From Tuctoria greenei (Eukaryota > Streptophyta > Magnoliopsida > Poales > Poaceae): 64,000 bases of DNA. The notes under the pieces were generated by a model. That model saw only the letters and a program-made list of their open reading frames with translations. It searched no databases and had not been told where the DNA came from. Of the stretch, positions 12,616-24,568 are shown piece by piece. A program made the position numbers and the translations under genes. The first letter of the stretch is position 1; each line of letters begins with the position of its first letter. The stretch covers positions 116,094,866 through 116,158,865 of the forward strand of contig JAYESD010000010.1 of NCBI GenBank assembly GCA_036927565.1. The letters are read 5' to 3'.

Positions 12616-13536
12616 GGGGGAGTTTTCAAACTTGAGAAGTCTATGTATGAATCTGAAATTAAAATAATATGAGCATAGTATTTCATACATATATGACTTT
12701 GTGATTCCTTTTACATGCTAAAAGTTCTTACTACATTACTCGTATTATACATTTTGTAGTTTTTGCCATGTCTAGTAATTGGAATAATTACTTACACTAA
12801 ATCTGGTCATGGTCAAACTTTCTTGCTGTTTTGAACTTGTTGCATGCTCACAAGTGCTTTTAATCATGAAGAATTAATCAAGTAATCAACTCACATATTG
12901 AGTTTTTATGAACAAATATAAGTTGAGAAAAGATCAAGAGAATATGCATGCATCGCACTTTTTCTTTTGAAATGACTTATCATTGCACTTAGATATGAAC
13001 TTGGAAGAAGTTGTGTATGACTAAAACCATGTCTTTAAGCTTCTGATTGTCAAATGACATAGGCTTGGCTTGGTTGGTTAGAATAAGGCAGATGCGCATA
13101 TAATCTCTTGCAAATACCATATGATATAAATTTGTGCTTTGAAAAATAATAAAATGCAGCAACAAGTGTCATGCTTTCAGGTTTTGAAATAGTTAAGTTT
13201 GTGAGATCGTGACTTGCTTAAATTGAAAATTACATTTGATCTCTAGCATGGCTTACACTATTTTTATATCTCATTGTTGTGATAGTGTAAGTTACTTGAT
13301 AGTATGACTTGGATGAGCTTTGTTTTATATGTATATGTTATAATATGCTCATAACAATCAAAATTTCTTTTTTGAACCTTACTGAATACATTGTCAAAGG
13401 GGGAGAGATAATATGGTGAATTATGCAAGGAGGAGAAATATGTATAGGGGGAAAAATTTATTTCTATCTCATTTGATTTTCAAAAAGGGGGAAAATTGTT
13501 CTCAAAACTTTTCATGCCAATGTTTGGGTTTAGATT
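12616..13536 (+). other. Copia spacer with polypurine tracts
   Basis: About 0.9 kb between RNase H and the 3' LTR with no ORF of note. It contains several purine runs, at 12614-12623, 13398-13408, 13445-13457 and 13482-13495 (AAAAAGGGGGAAAA). The last is the best second-strand primer candidate but ends 41 bp before the LTR, farther than usual. Confidence 0.6.
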
Positions 13537-14504
13537 GTGAGACCTATGTGTGCTAAATATATTGGCTTTGACAATAAAAGTTTTGAATGCTGCCATAACA
13601 TCTTTTTAGCAAGGTCCGACTCTAGCCCCGAGCTTCTGCAAGGTCCGACAATAGGTCTGACTTTCTTTGTCTAGGTCCGACATGTTTTTGGGTAGCTCCG
13701 GTGAGCTTTGTCTTTAGCTCCGGAAAGTCTTTGATAGCTACGGCATGTCTTTGTTAAGCTCTGATATGATTTGCTAGGTCCGACTTATGTTGGTTAGCTC
13801 CGACATGTTTTTTCTAGCTCCGATTTTTGGGATGACTAGTTCCGACTAGTTTTGGTTAGCTCCAGCGTTAGGTCTGACTAGTTTTGGTAAGCTCCGGCAC
13901 TAGGTTGTACTAGCTTTGGTAAGCTCCGGCACTAGGTTGTACTAGTTTTGGTAAGCTCCGGCTCAAGCTCCAGTTAGCTTTGGCTAGGTTCGAAGCTTGA
14001 TCGCAATGTTCCTGCTTTTATCTTGCAATGTTTCGTACTTACTTTATATTCTTAGAAAGATTGCTTAGTATTCATTTGCTAAGTTTTTGGTGCGTTTTGG
14101 TTGATATGGCTGATATCATTTTGATATGCTTTGCAACATGCTTATGTGAGGTGCTCACATAAGGTGTTGTGTTCAGAACTGACTTGAGTCAAGTCGCGGA
14201 CTTGGGCTCGTACGGATTGGTTATTTATTCATGTGCAGGTGTTGCTTGAGTTCAAGTCATGGCTGGTGACGGGATACATTGGACTAGTCTCAGGGAGGAG
14301 ATGAAGTTCCAACAACCAAGTTCGGGAGAAACTGTGGTTGAGCTGGTCAGGAGGTCGCGCAGGATGATTGAATCAAGGGCAGTGCATATGAAGGTTACTG
14401 AACGTCGAAGGAAGGTGTTCGCACGTATGCATGCAGTGCATGACATGGAAACATGGTTCCGAAGATGGTTTATGGATGGAAAGATCTGGTTGGAAGGATC
14501 AGAT

Positions 14505-15372
14505 TGATAGGATCTTGGTTCCCGATCTTTCGATGAGAATAGGAGGGTTTGATTTGTGGAGGAGAAGACGTTGGCGATCCGACTACACCGTCCCCAAGAC
14601 GATGCACCTTAGCGATCGGTACACCGACTCCAAAGTTGTATTGATCTTGCTGGCGCACGATCAACCTGACCACGAGGGCCTTTGTTCCTGCAAGCAATCG
14701 AAGAACATGCAAGAACAAGAAGAACAAGCACTTATCTGTTGAATCAATCTAAAGTGGGGTTCTGGATACAAGTAGACGGGCGATCTAGTCGACACACGCG
14801 TACACAAGGAAACAGCAGAAGCTAACTTACGAATAAACAAAACCCACCAGCTAATGAGGGCGGCTGCTACTATTTATTACCTCCCTAGGATTGTGAGAAA
14901 CCCTAATCACGAGTCCCTAATGGACTCCAAACGATACATGGGCCATGGGCCCAATTTTGGTGATGCAGCACCATGGACAGAAAAAGGTCCTGGTATTAAA
15001 ATAACTATTGCGGCCGACTCCGAATAGATATGGACATGAGGCCAGATCCATTTGAAAGTAGACTTGATAATCTTTCCAAGAAGTACTTGAACGCCCAGAT
15101 CGGAGTCCGTATGAAATCGTGGTGGTCGTCACAAGTTGGTGCTGTCCTGCTGTCCAAATCCCGTCCGCGCGAATTCGCTTCCCATTGGCTCCTCTCCATT
15201 GTTCCTAAGCAAAACAAGAAAGCACGTAGTTCCACGGTCTAGATAAGATGGACATAAGGCCAAGAACGAGTTTACCTCATAGTTTAGTTGACGTGCACGA
15301 GCGCGAGTGATCGGACCAGAAACCGGTAGCTGAGTTGGTGTGGATGTATCGAGGGTGTTGATGTCCTCATCA
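14505..15372 (-). repeat. CRM-like 3' LTR (left)
   Basis: 868 bp, TGATAGG at the left end and CATCA at the right end on the plus strand. It overlaps the end of the polyprotein (15129-15372). The purine tract follows directly at 15373. Confidence 0.9.
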
Positions 15373-15941
15373 TCCTCCCCTTCTTGCATTTGAGTCGTCC
15401 GCGACTCAAGCTCATCTTCTTCTCCCAAATATGGCTTCAAATCTGCAATGTTAAATGTGGGACTAACCCCAAAATTCGCAAGCAACTCGAGTTTATATGC
15501 ATTATCATTAATCCTTTCTAACACTTTGAATGGACCATCAGCTCGAGGTAACAATTTAGACTTTCTCAAATCAGGAAACCTATCCTTTCGCAAATGTAAC
15601 CAAACTAAATCACCAGGTTCAAAAGTGATAGTTTTCTTTCCCCTACTACCAGCAAGTTTATACTTGGCATTCATGCACTCATTCTTAGTGGTTTCATACA
15701 ATTTTAAGATCAATTCAGCACGATGTTTAGCATCAAAATTCACTCGTTCCATTGAAGGAAGAGGTAATAAATAAATAGGAGCACGGGGTACAAATCCATA
15801 AACAATCTCAAAAGGGCATTTCTTAGTACTAGAATGTAGGGAACGATTATAAGCAAACTCAATATGAGGCAAACACTCTTCCCACATTTTTATATTCTTT
15901 TTCAAAACAGCCCTAAGCATGGTAGATAAACTTCTATTCAC
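15129..15941 (-). pseudogene. CRM-like integrase C-terminal part, extending into the LTR
   Basis: The open frame starts inside the integrase core (V-N-R-S-L after the catalytic Glu region). It runs through the C-terminal DNA-binding segment (F-E-P-G-D-L-V-W-L-H-L near 15620) and the conserved S-P-T-F-N-I-A-D-L-K-P-Y-L tract near 15460. About 81 codons lie inside the 3' LTR. The extension contains an acidic linker and P-I-T-R-A-R-A-R-Q-L, with no classical chromodomain. In CRM elements a terminal CR motif takes the place of a chromodomain, and overlap with the LTR is known; that this extension is the CR motif is inference. It is separated from the upstream segment by a one-base insertion in a T run near 15990. 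Confidence 0.75.
15373..15386 (-). other. CRM-like polypurine tract
   Basis: The minus strand reads CAAGAAGGGGAGGA immediately before the LTR start, the expected plus-strand DNA primer. Confidence 0.8.
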
Positions 15942-15957
15942 AACCTCAGTTTGACCA

Positions 15958-17652
15958 TCAGTTTGGGGATGACAAGTAGTTGAAAATAAAAAGCTTAGTC
16001 CCCAATTTTGCCCTTAATGTTCTCCAAAAATGGCTAAGAAACTTAGCATCACGATCTGAAACTATTGTGTTTGGCACACCATGCAATCTAACAATATCTC
16101 GGAAAAACAAATCAGCAACATGTGTAGTATCATCACTTTTACGACAAGGTATGAAGTGTGCCATTTTAGAAAATCTATCCACAACAACAAAGATGCTATT
16201 CGTCCCCTTCTTTGTTCTAGGCAGTCCTAAAACAAAGTCCATAGAAATATCCTCCCAAGGCATGCTAGGAACAGGAAGAGGCATGTACAAACCATGTGGA
16301 TTAAGTCGTGACTTAGCTTTTTGACATGTCGTGCAGCGAGCAACAAAGCGCTCCACTTCTCGCCTCATCCTTGGCCAAAAAAAATGACCAACAAGTATGT
16401 CCTCCGTCTTTTTCACTCCAAAGTGCCCCATCAGCCCGCCTCCATGCGCTTCCTGTAACAACAACAAACGAACGGAGCTAGCTGGAATGCATAACTTGTT
16501 AGCTCTAAACACATAGCCATCATTAAGGACAAATTTATTCAATGTTTTTCCATCTTTACATTTCAGCAATACATCTTTGAAATCAGCATCATGTTCATAT
16601 TGATCTTTAATCGTTTCTAATCCAAAAATTTTAAAGTCAAGTTGAGATAGAAGAGTATAACGTCTAGATAAAGCATCAGCAATAACATTATCCTTTCCCT
16701 TTTTGTGTTTAATGACATAAGGAAAAGACTCAATAAATTCCATCCACTTAGCATGCCTACGGTTTAGTTTCCCTTGACTCCTAATATGCTTTAGTGATTC
16801 ATGATCAGAATGGATAACAAATTCTTTGGGCCACAAATAATGCTGCCATGTTTCTAAAGTTCGTACAAGAGCATATAATTCCTTATCATAGGTAGAATAA
16901 TTTAGAACAGACCCACTCATTTTCTCACTAAAATATGCAACAGGTTTTCCTTCTTGTAACAAAACACCACCCAATCCAATCCCACTAGCATCACATTCAA
17001 GCTCAAAAGTCTTAGAAAAATCAGGAAGTTGGAGAAGAGGTGCATGTGTCAACTTATCTTTCAGTATGGTAAAGGCGTTATCTTATGTGGTGCCCCAAGA
17101 AAAAGGCACCCCCTTCTTCATAAGGTCATTCAATGGAGCAGCAATCGTGCTGAAATCCTTCACAAAGCGACGATAGAACCAAGACAGCCCTAGAAAGCTC
17201 CGCACCTGTGTGATGGTCTTTGGTACAGGCCACCCCTGAATAGCCTCTACCTTGGCTTGATCAACTTCAATTCCCTGTGGAGTAACAACGTAGCCAAGGA
17301 AAGAGACTCGATCCGTGCTAAAGGTGCACTTCTCAAGATTACCAAATAATCGTACCTCACGCAAAGCATTAAAAACAGCACGTAAGTGATCAAGATGTTC
17401 ATCCATGGATTTGCTATAAATCAATATATCATCAAAATACACAACAACAAATTTTCCAATGAATGCACGCAAAACCTCGTTCATTAATCTCATGAAGGTG
17501 CTAGGTGCATTAGTTAACCCAAAAGGCATGACTAACCAGTCATATAAACCGAACTTAGTTTTGAAAGCAGTTTTCCATTCATCTCCTAGTTTCATGCGAA
17601 TTTGGTGATAACCACTACGCAAATCAACTTTTTGAGAACACAACAGCACCAC
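15958..17652 (-). pseudogene. CRM-like RT, RNase H and integrase core
   Basis: RT (17652-17083): V-D-L-R-S-G-Y-H-Q-I near the start and V-V-Y-F-D-D-I-L-I-Y-S at about 17420-17455 holding the catalytic Asp pair. Connection and RNase H (17052 to about 16650): F-E-L-E-C-D-A-S-G near 17010 and D-A-L-S-R-R at about 16670. Integrase: HHCC motif with H-F-G-V-K-K to C-T-T-C-Q-K-A-K (16440-16310), then I-S-M-D-F-V-L-G-L near 16240 and V-S-D-R-D-A-K-F near 16045. One stop (about 17083) splits it in frame. The frame is lost at 15958 through the T insertion noted for the next segment. Confidence 0.85.
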
Positions 17653-18619
17653 TCAATTCATCAAGCATATCATCTAAGCGTGGAATAGGATGACGATATC
17701 GAATGGTTATATTGTTGATTGCTCTACAATCCACACACATACGCTATGATCCATCCTTTTTAGGTACTAGAATAACTGGAACAGCACAAGGACTAAGAGA
17801 CTCACGTACATAACCTTTGTCAAGTAGTTCTTGTACTTGGCGCTGAATCTCCTTTGTTTCTTCTGGATTTCTCCTGTATGGTGCACGGTTGGGCAATGAA
17901 GCACCATGAATGAGGTCAATCTGGTGCTCAATCCCTCAAAGTGGTGGTAGTCCTGGTGGTATTTCACTTGGAAACACATCAGAATATTCCTGCAAAATAT
18001 TAGCAACAGCAGGAGGCAAAGAATGTTGCACATCGTAAAGGGAAATCAAAGCATCTTTGCATACCAAAGCATAGGCAATAGAGGTGGAAGCAATCAGTTC
18101 ATTAATATCAGATTTCACGGCAAACAAGCATTTTCCCTTTAGAGATATCTCATTTTTCTTATCAAACACAGATTTGGCATTGTTATTGTTCTCAATGTTA
18201 GCATGGTCCTGATATTTAGTTTTCCTAGCTCTAGCAACATCATCTTGCACAATAGCCTCAGGAGACATAGGATGCAACACAATTTTTTTATCGTGGTAAA
18301 GAAAAGAATACTGATTTGATCTACCATGATGCATAGAATCTCTATCAAATTGCCAAGGTCTTCCTAGCAGAATATTACAAGCTTGCATAGGCACAACATC
18401 ACATTCAACGACATCCTTATATGATCCAATAGTAAAATTGATTCGCACAAGTCTATTTACCTTTGCCTTACCGCTGTTGTTTAACCATTGAATGTAATAG
18501 GGATGTGGGTGCGGTTTGGTGCTTAGTGCCAGCTTGGTCACCATGTCACTGCTGGCCAAGTTGTTGCAGCTACCTCCATCAATGATCATACGGCAATATC
18601 GCCCTTTGACGACACACAT
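17653..18619 (-). pseudogene. CRM-like protease and RT N-terminus
   Basis: Protease reads M-I-I-D-G-G-S-C-N-N at about 18572-18602, where D-G-G replaces the common D-S-G; I recall this variant in CRM-type elements. The frame continues to about 17936 (S-D-V-F-P-S-E-I-P-P-G-L-P-P-L). It then shifts, and the RT N-terminal part (K-D-G-S then C-V-D) can be followed across a stop near 17745 to the next segment. Confidence 0.7.
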
Positions 18620-18837
18620 TGTTTAGAATAATGTGTGCCTTTGATTTTGTTCCGCTTTCTCCATTTGTGCACTAAGCACACGCTGCACAATGAGACTATC
18701 ATAGCGCGCTGCATCTTCTGAACCAATATGCTCTTATTGATGTTCATCGCTACCTGCATATTTAGCTGCAAGCAAAACACATGTATCGTCATCAAAATCG
18801 CTAGCAGATGAGTACTCACCATCATCTTTAACAATTA

Positions 18838-20257
18838 GAACACGTTTGCTTGGGCAATCACGCTGCACATGGCCAAAACCCTTGCACTTGTGACATTGAA
18901 CGTCTCTAGATCGTCGGGTAGATGCTACGGAAGAAGCACTCTCGGTGGACTTTTGGGTGGTCTTTACTGCTGAGCTAGTGGAAGAAGCACGTGGCTTGTT
19001 GCCGGAAGAAGAAGGTGCTGCCCGACTTGGTGAAGAAGATGGCGGGGAAGCACGCCCAGTCGAAGGAGTAGTCGTGCGTGGTTGCCATGAGCTAGTCTTT
19101 CCTGCAAAAATATTAGTTGAGCTAGCTCGTCGTCCTGCACTTCCCTTTCAGCTTTACAAGCAAGATGAAACAAATGGGTAACATTATTATAATCTTTATA
19201 AGCAAGTATGTCCTGAATTTCACGGTTTAAACCACCCAAAAATCTAGCCATAGCTGGTTCCTCATCCTCATCTAAATTACAACGCAACATACCCATTTGT
19301 AATTCCTGAAAATACTCTTCTACACTTTTAGCTCCATGTCTCAATTGTTGTAACTTATTTAACAGATCATGTGCATAGTAAGAAGGAACAAATCTAGCCC
19401 GCATGAGCCGTTTCAAAGCATCCCAAGTTTGTGGTATGTTATTAGGATTTTTCTTGCCATGTTATATCCACCAAACAGAAGCAAAAATCAGTAAACTCAC
19501 TAGTGGCTGCTCCAACTCTTGTGTTTTCAGGAAACTCATGACATGCAAATTTTTGATCAACAGAAATCTCCCAAGTAATATATGCATCAGGGTCATATTT
19601 ACCATCAAAATGAGGTATCTTAAATTTGATCTTGTTAAAAGTATCTTCATGATTGCGTACCTCACGCCGACGATGTCCACCTATGCCTTGACGGTTGCGC
19701 TGTAGCCAGCGCCGTGGCCTAGCTTCCTCATCTTCCTCAATCTCCGTATCTGCAGAATAGTCATCTTCATTGTCACGTACAATACTAGGAGCATTGCTCA
19801 CCTGTCCATCTGCGCTGCGTCCACGATCCCTCTCCTCAAGGCGCTGTAGGATGGCTCCAATAGAGGTATTCAATGTTTGAATGGAACTCTCCAACGTGCT
19901 GATTTTGGTGTTGGTGTCGATCTGCATATTTTCCAATTGACCAAGGCGGTCACTGGTAACTCGAAAATCCTCATCAAGCGCTTCTGTGTGTAGCTGCACT
20001 TGGCGTTTGAAGTGTTGTATAATTCCCCGTGTGCGAGGTGAATGCACGTCTTCAGTTGTATTTGCTCCTCCTGCCATGGTTAGTAGAAAAAAAGTCCAAT
20101 ATGAAAGGGTAACGTTATCCCTAGCTACAAAGGTGCTGGTGGAGATAACTCGCTCACTCTCAACCTGTTCAATCAAGCTCTTACCTGTTCTTACAAAGCT
20201 CAGCAAGAAGGTGATGGCAACCAGCAAGTAATGAACAACTTCAAGAGCAGGTATCAA
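18838..20257 (-). pseudogene. CRM-like gag remnant
   Basis: Particle protein. The N-terminal part (20257-19442) has a coiled-coil-like stretch near 19990-19850 and an Arg-rich acidic linker at 19760-19650. The capsid core (19416-18964) contains R-F-V-P-S-Y-Y-A and the V-E-E-Y-F-Q-E-L tract. A CCHC knuckle (C-H-K-C-K-G-F-G-H-V-Q-R-D-C) sits at about 18850-18900. Frameshifts near 19430 and 18960 break it. The start is uncertain: the ATG at about 20078 (M-A-G-G-A-N) is a better candidate than 20257. Confidence 0.7.
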
Positions 20258-20629
20258 TCTATGGCTTTAGGTGGCTGAACTAGCACAAGGAGCAAACTTT
20301 CACCACGTTAATCACAACAAGCTGAATAAATATTCTACGACAGTACTGTGCTGATCTTAGTCTAGACCGTACTAGAGACGCGAGCCGAGACACCAATGTC
20401 GTCACCAAAAACACCCCAAACAACAACCTGATTTTTTTTTCTTTTTTTTTCGTTTTTTTTGTTGGGGTGGTCACCCAAACTCTCTCTAGATGGAATCATG
20501 AGACCCTTGAACAAAATTTGCACATGCGGCTTTTGATCTTGCACTTGCCTTTTTTTTTCTTCTCTAATTGCCTGTGGCTTTTGTGCGGCTTTTGATTTTG
20601 CACTTGCCTTTTTCTTGTTGTCAAACTCA

Positions 20630-20935
20630 AATTACTAATCTGACTCAAACTCAAAGTAGCAATCTGATTCGAACTCGAACTAGTAATCAGACTCAAACTC
20701 GAACTAGCAATCCAACTCAAACTCGAAGTAGCAATCTGATTTGAACTCGTAATCCGACTCAAACTCAAACTAGCAATCCGACTCAAACTCAAAGTAGCAA
20801 TATGATTTGAACTCGTAATCCGACTCAAACTCGAACTAGTAATCTGACTCAAACTCGAAGTAGCAATCTGATTCAAACTCAAACTAGTAATCCGACTCAA
20901 ACTCGAACTACGAATCTGACTCAAACTAGGTGACC
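20630..20935 (-). repeat. Short tandem repeats in the CRM-like leader
   Basis: Degenerate units of about 18-24 bp built from AATC-GACTCAAACTCGAACTAG run for about 300 bp between the 5' LTR and gag. They produce a Ser/Ile-rich spurious ORF (20496-20924), which I do not call a gene. Confidence 0.8.
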
Positions 20936-21166
20936 GAATGTGAGACGAACTCGAAACTCTAGTGGTGCAAAACTAAAGACCAGCAACTTGACTCGTCGAA
21001 GCAACCATGAACTCAACAAGTCTTGACTAAGTGGAGAAAGTAAAAGGCACAATGGTCTAGGAATAATGGAAAAAAAACAGATCTGGTATTTTTTTTGGCT
21101 TTTTTTGGACTATAGGATGATAACAGTGAAAAGAAAAGTAATGGTAGCACTCTCACCGATTAACTT

Positions 21167-21179
21167 GCTCTGATTACCA
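21167..21179 (-). other. CRM-like primer-binding site
   Basis: The minus strand reads TGGTAATCAGAGC two bases after the LTR end; compared with the other sites here it has an extra A. It is complementary to a methionine-type tRNA end. Confidence 0.75.
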
Positions 21180-21181
21180 CT

Positions 21182-22049
21182 TGATAGGATCTTGGTTCCC
21201 GATCTTTCGATGAGAATAGGAGGGTTCGATTTGTGGAGGAGAAGACGTTAGCGATCCGACTACACCGTCCCCAAGACGATGCGCCTTAGCGATCGGTACA
21301 CCGACTCCGAAGTTGTATTGATCTTGCTGACGCACGATCAACCTGACCACGAGGGCCTTTGTTCCTGCAAGCAATCGAAGAACACGCAAGAATAAGAAGA
21401 ACAAGCTCTTATCTGTTGAATCAATCTAAAGTGGGGTTCTGGATACAAGTAGACGGGCGATCTAGTCGACACGCGCGTGTACAAGGAAGCAGCAGAAGCT
21501 AACTTACGAATAAACAAAACCCACCAGCTAAAGAGGGCGGCTGCTACTATTTGTTACCTCCCTAGGGTCATGAGAAACCCTAATCACGAGTCCCTAATGG
21601 ACTCCAAACGATACATGGGCCATGGGCCCAATTTTGGTGATGCAGCACCATGGACAGAAAAAGGTCTTGGTATTAAAATAACTATTGCGGCCGACTCCGA
21701 ATAGATATGGACATGAGGCCAGATCCGTTTGAAAGTAGACTTGATTATCTTTCCAGGAAGTACTTGAACGCCCAGATCGGAGTCCGTATGAAATCATGGT
21801 GGCCGTCACAAGTTGGTGCTGTTCTGCTGTCCAAATCCCGTCCGCGCGAATTCCCTTCCCATTGGCTCCTCTCCATTGTTCCTAAGCAAAACAAGAAAGC
21901 ACGTAGTTCCACGGTCTAGATAAGATGTACATAAGGCCAAGAACAAGTTCACCTCATAGTTTAGTTGACGTGCACGAGCGCGAGTGATCGGACCAGAAAC
22001 CGGTAGCTGAGTTGGTGTGGATGTATCGAGGGTGTTGATATCCTCATCA
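21182..22049 (-). repeat. CRM-like 5' LTR (right)
   Basis: 868 bp, ends matching the left copy. The last 30 bp of the element (TCATCA end) abut the CAGAT duplication at 22050. Confidence 0.9.
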
Positions 22050-22927
22050 CAGATCATATCGGTTGACAACTTTGGCTGCAGCGGAGTCAGTTATGGCTCG
22101 GTATGGAAAGTATCGAGTTGGTTATGATAGGATTTCGTGTGGGTCACGAATTTGAGTAGTTTTAGGAATGTGGGATACATTCCTAAGGTGTTTGGAAGTC
22201 TTAAGATTGCTTCTATCTGCGTATAGAAGAGTCCTAAGCAGTTATGGAAAGTTTCGATTTGTGATCTGAGTAGGATTAGAGTCCTAGTTGAGATTGGGTT
22301 GGCCTAAGGGCTGGTTATATAAGCAAGGAAGGTCAAAGCTCGTGGTGCACGACTTTGGGGCTGTTCCTCTTGTGTTCTATTGAATAAAATTCGTAGTTGG
22401 AAGGTACTTTTGTGCCTTGTACGTCCGACTTGTTCAAGACAAGTTTTACTCGTCGAGTTTCTGTACAGCACTACCTTTCTCAGTGGTTTTATCATAACTC
22501 GAGTTTTACAAATCCAATTGACATGATTCTTTTTGGGTTGTCTTCAAAACTTGATTATATATCATCTGTCAAAATTTCACGGTCATTAGATTTGTAGTTT
22601 CTGATCTACAAGAGTTTCTTTACAGTGTTCCAAAACTGTTTTTCTCGGGTAGGACAGATTGACCTTTGTTCGATCCTTCGTCATAACTTGAGTTTCTCTC
22701 GACGGATTTGAGTGATTCTTCTTTTATTTTCTTCGTGACTTGATTCTCTCTGATATATATCACTTTTGTCCCGGTGAAACACATTTAGATTAGTCTCACA
22801 CATGATTTCTTTAACAGATCGTTTTCTGCCGAAGGGGTTGGGATTTAATTGTTTCCACTGCATAAGATTTTTAAATCTACCATTCACCCCCCCTCTGGTA
22901 GCTTTTCACGTGCTCTTCGATCCTACA

Positions 22928-24568
22928 TTTGGGAATCAACTATCACCTGAGAAAAGCCAACGTAGTGGATGATGCCTTGAGTAGAAAAGGAGTAAGTAAC
23001 CAACTTACGGTTCGAGAGCTGCCATCCGAGTTATGCAAGGAGTTTGAATGGTTGAACCTCGGATTTGTGAAAGAGATGGGGATGATGGAGTTAAATCCGA
23101 CCTTGGAGCAAGAAATTCGAGAGGGCCAAATGAAGGATGAGGAAATCCAAGAGATCAAGGACCCAAGAAGGGAGAGAATTCAGATTTGATGAGGATGAAC
23201 ATGGTACTCTATGGCTTGGTAAGATGATTGTTGTGTCTATGTGAAGCATATTCGGGAGACAGTACTGAAGGAGACACATGACTCGCCTTACTCAATTCAT
23301 TCCAGTTGTACCAAGATGTACAAAGAATTGAAGACATGTTATTGGTAGGCTAGCATGAAGAAGGACATAGCTGAATATGTAGCATTGTGTGATGTGTGTC
23401 AATGAGTCAAGGCGAAACATCAAAGGCCAGCTGGATTATTGCAACCATTGAAGATCCCAGAATGGAAGTGGGAAGAAATCGGCATGGACTTTATAGTTGG
23501 TCCACCGCGTACCCAGTCCGGGTATGACTCAGTTTGGGCAATCATAGATCGATTGACCAAGTCAGCTCATTTTGTTCCTGTCAAGACCAAGTATACAGCT
23601 GCACAATTGGCCGAAATATACATGGAGCATATTGTGTGTCGACATGGGGTCCCAAAGAAGATGGTCTTGGATAGAGGCTCTCAATTTACCTCCAGATTTT
23701 GGCAGAAATTGCATGAAGCTTTGGAACAAGATTGAATTTTAGTTCAGCATATCACCCTACAAACGGATGGACAAACTGAGAGGAACAATCAAAATTTAGA
23801 GGATATGTTAAGAGCTTTTGCTTTAAAGCATGGGATAAGTTGGGACAAGAGATTGCCATATGCAGAATTTTCATACAACAATAGTTACCAAGAAAGTTTG
23901 AGGATGTTACCATATGAAGCACTATATGAAAGGAAATGTAGGACGCCCTTATTCTGGAATGAGACAGGAGAAACCCAAGTATTTGGTCCGGATGTGTTGC
24001 TAGAAGCTGAAAAACAAGTTCAGGTCATTCGCGAGAACTTGATGGCTGCTCAATCAAGGCAAAAATGCTATGCGGACAATAGGAGAAGAAAACTCGCCTT
24101 TGGAGTGGGAGACTTCGTTTACCTCAAGGTGTCACCAATGAGGGGTCATAAGAGGTTTAACATAAGAGGATAGCTAGCACCTCGATACATTGGGCCATTC
24201 AAGACTTTGGACAAAAGAGGAGAAGTAGCGTATAAGTTGGAGATGCCAGCTCATCTTTCAGATGTCCATGATGTGTTTCATTATTCCCAGCTCAAGAAGT
24301 TCTTGAGAGTACCAGAAAAACAAGTGCCAATGGAAGAATTAGAACTAGAGGAAGATTTGACTTATGCCGAACAACCGGTCAAAATCTTGGAAACCAAGGA
24401 GAGAGTCATAAGGAACAAGGTTATTAGATGGTGTAAAGTGCAATGGAAGCATCATACCGAATTAGAGGCAACTTGGGAGTTAAAAGATGATCTCAAGAAG
24501 GAATTTCCCTATCTCTTCTCTTCTGCGTCGAATCTCGAGGGCGAGATTCATTTTAAGGGGGTTAGGAT
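22928..24568 (+). pseudogene. Tekay-1 RNase H end, integrase and chromodomain
   Basis: Continuation of Tekay-1 pol after the copia insertion. The RNase H tail (D-A-L-S-R-K at about 22970-22990) is followed by a linker, then integrase. The zinc-binding part is frameshifted (23270-23430). The core has M-D-F-I-V-G near 23490, L-D-R-G-S-Q-F near 23670 (S replaced by L before the second Asp) and T-D-G-Q-T-E-R near 23765. The C-terminal part is at 23805-24173, with a stop at 24171 inside the conserved G-K-L-A-P-R-Y-I-G tract. A chromodomain (V-Q-W-K-H-H-T-E-L-E-A-T-W-E) lies at 24440-24490. In active chromoviruses this domain targets histone marks. Confidence 0.83.
24553..24568 (+). other. Tekay-1 polypurine tract
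   Basis: TTAAGGGGGTTAGGAT directly before the 3' LTR, as in Tekay-2 (39991-40003). Confidence 0.8.

Larger units (their letters stand above)
14505..22049 (-). mobile_element. CRM-like Ty3 chromovirus, nested in the copia LTR
   Basis: Two LTRs of equal length (868 bp: 14505-15372 and 21182-22049) enclose a minus-strand gag-pol. The perfect duplication CAGAT flanks it (14500-14504 and 22050-22054). The RT motif string and the gag knuckle C-H-K-C-K-G-F-G-H resemble centromeric retrotransposons of grasses, from memory. The last coding segment runs deep into the 3' LTR, as described for CRM elements. The two LTRs are close: over the first 165 bp I count five differences, all transitions. It is the youngest insertion in this nest by position. 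Confidence 0.88.
5272..22927 (+). mobile_element. Ty1/copia element, host of a nested CRM
   Basis: The gene order gag, protease, integrase, RT, RNase H (integrase before RT) identifies Ty1/copia. LTRs are 5272-7113 and 13537-22927; the latter is interrupted by the CRM-like element. The target duplication TTTGG (5267-5271 and 22928-22932) is perfect, and removing the element rejoins the Tekay-1 RNase H frame. The 5' copy starts TCTGAGACC where the 3' copy has TGTGAGACC, so the terminal TG has mutated. All genes carry stops. Gag has two zinc knuckles and a coiled coil, and a 0.9-kb spacer follows RNase H. I do not assign the lineage firmly; Tork- or SIRE-like are candidates. Confidence 0.92.
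13537..22927 (+). repeat. Copia 3' LTR, split by the CRM-like element
   Basis: Begins TGTGAGACC at 13537 and ends CCTACA at 22927. The LTR sequence proper is 13537-14504 plus 22055-22927 (CAGAT is duplicated at 14500-14504 and 22050-22054). It is collinear with the 5' LTR on both sides of the insertion. Confidence 0.9.

Noticed and set aside
15030..15242. Plus-strand ORF in the CRM-like LTR, repeated at 21707-21919
   Set aside because: Antisense to the polyprotein end and duplicated only because LTRs are duplicated.
20496..20924. Minus-strand Ser/Ile-rich ORF
   Set aside because: It is the translation of the short tandem repeats in the CRM-like leader; no domain and no independent evidence.
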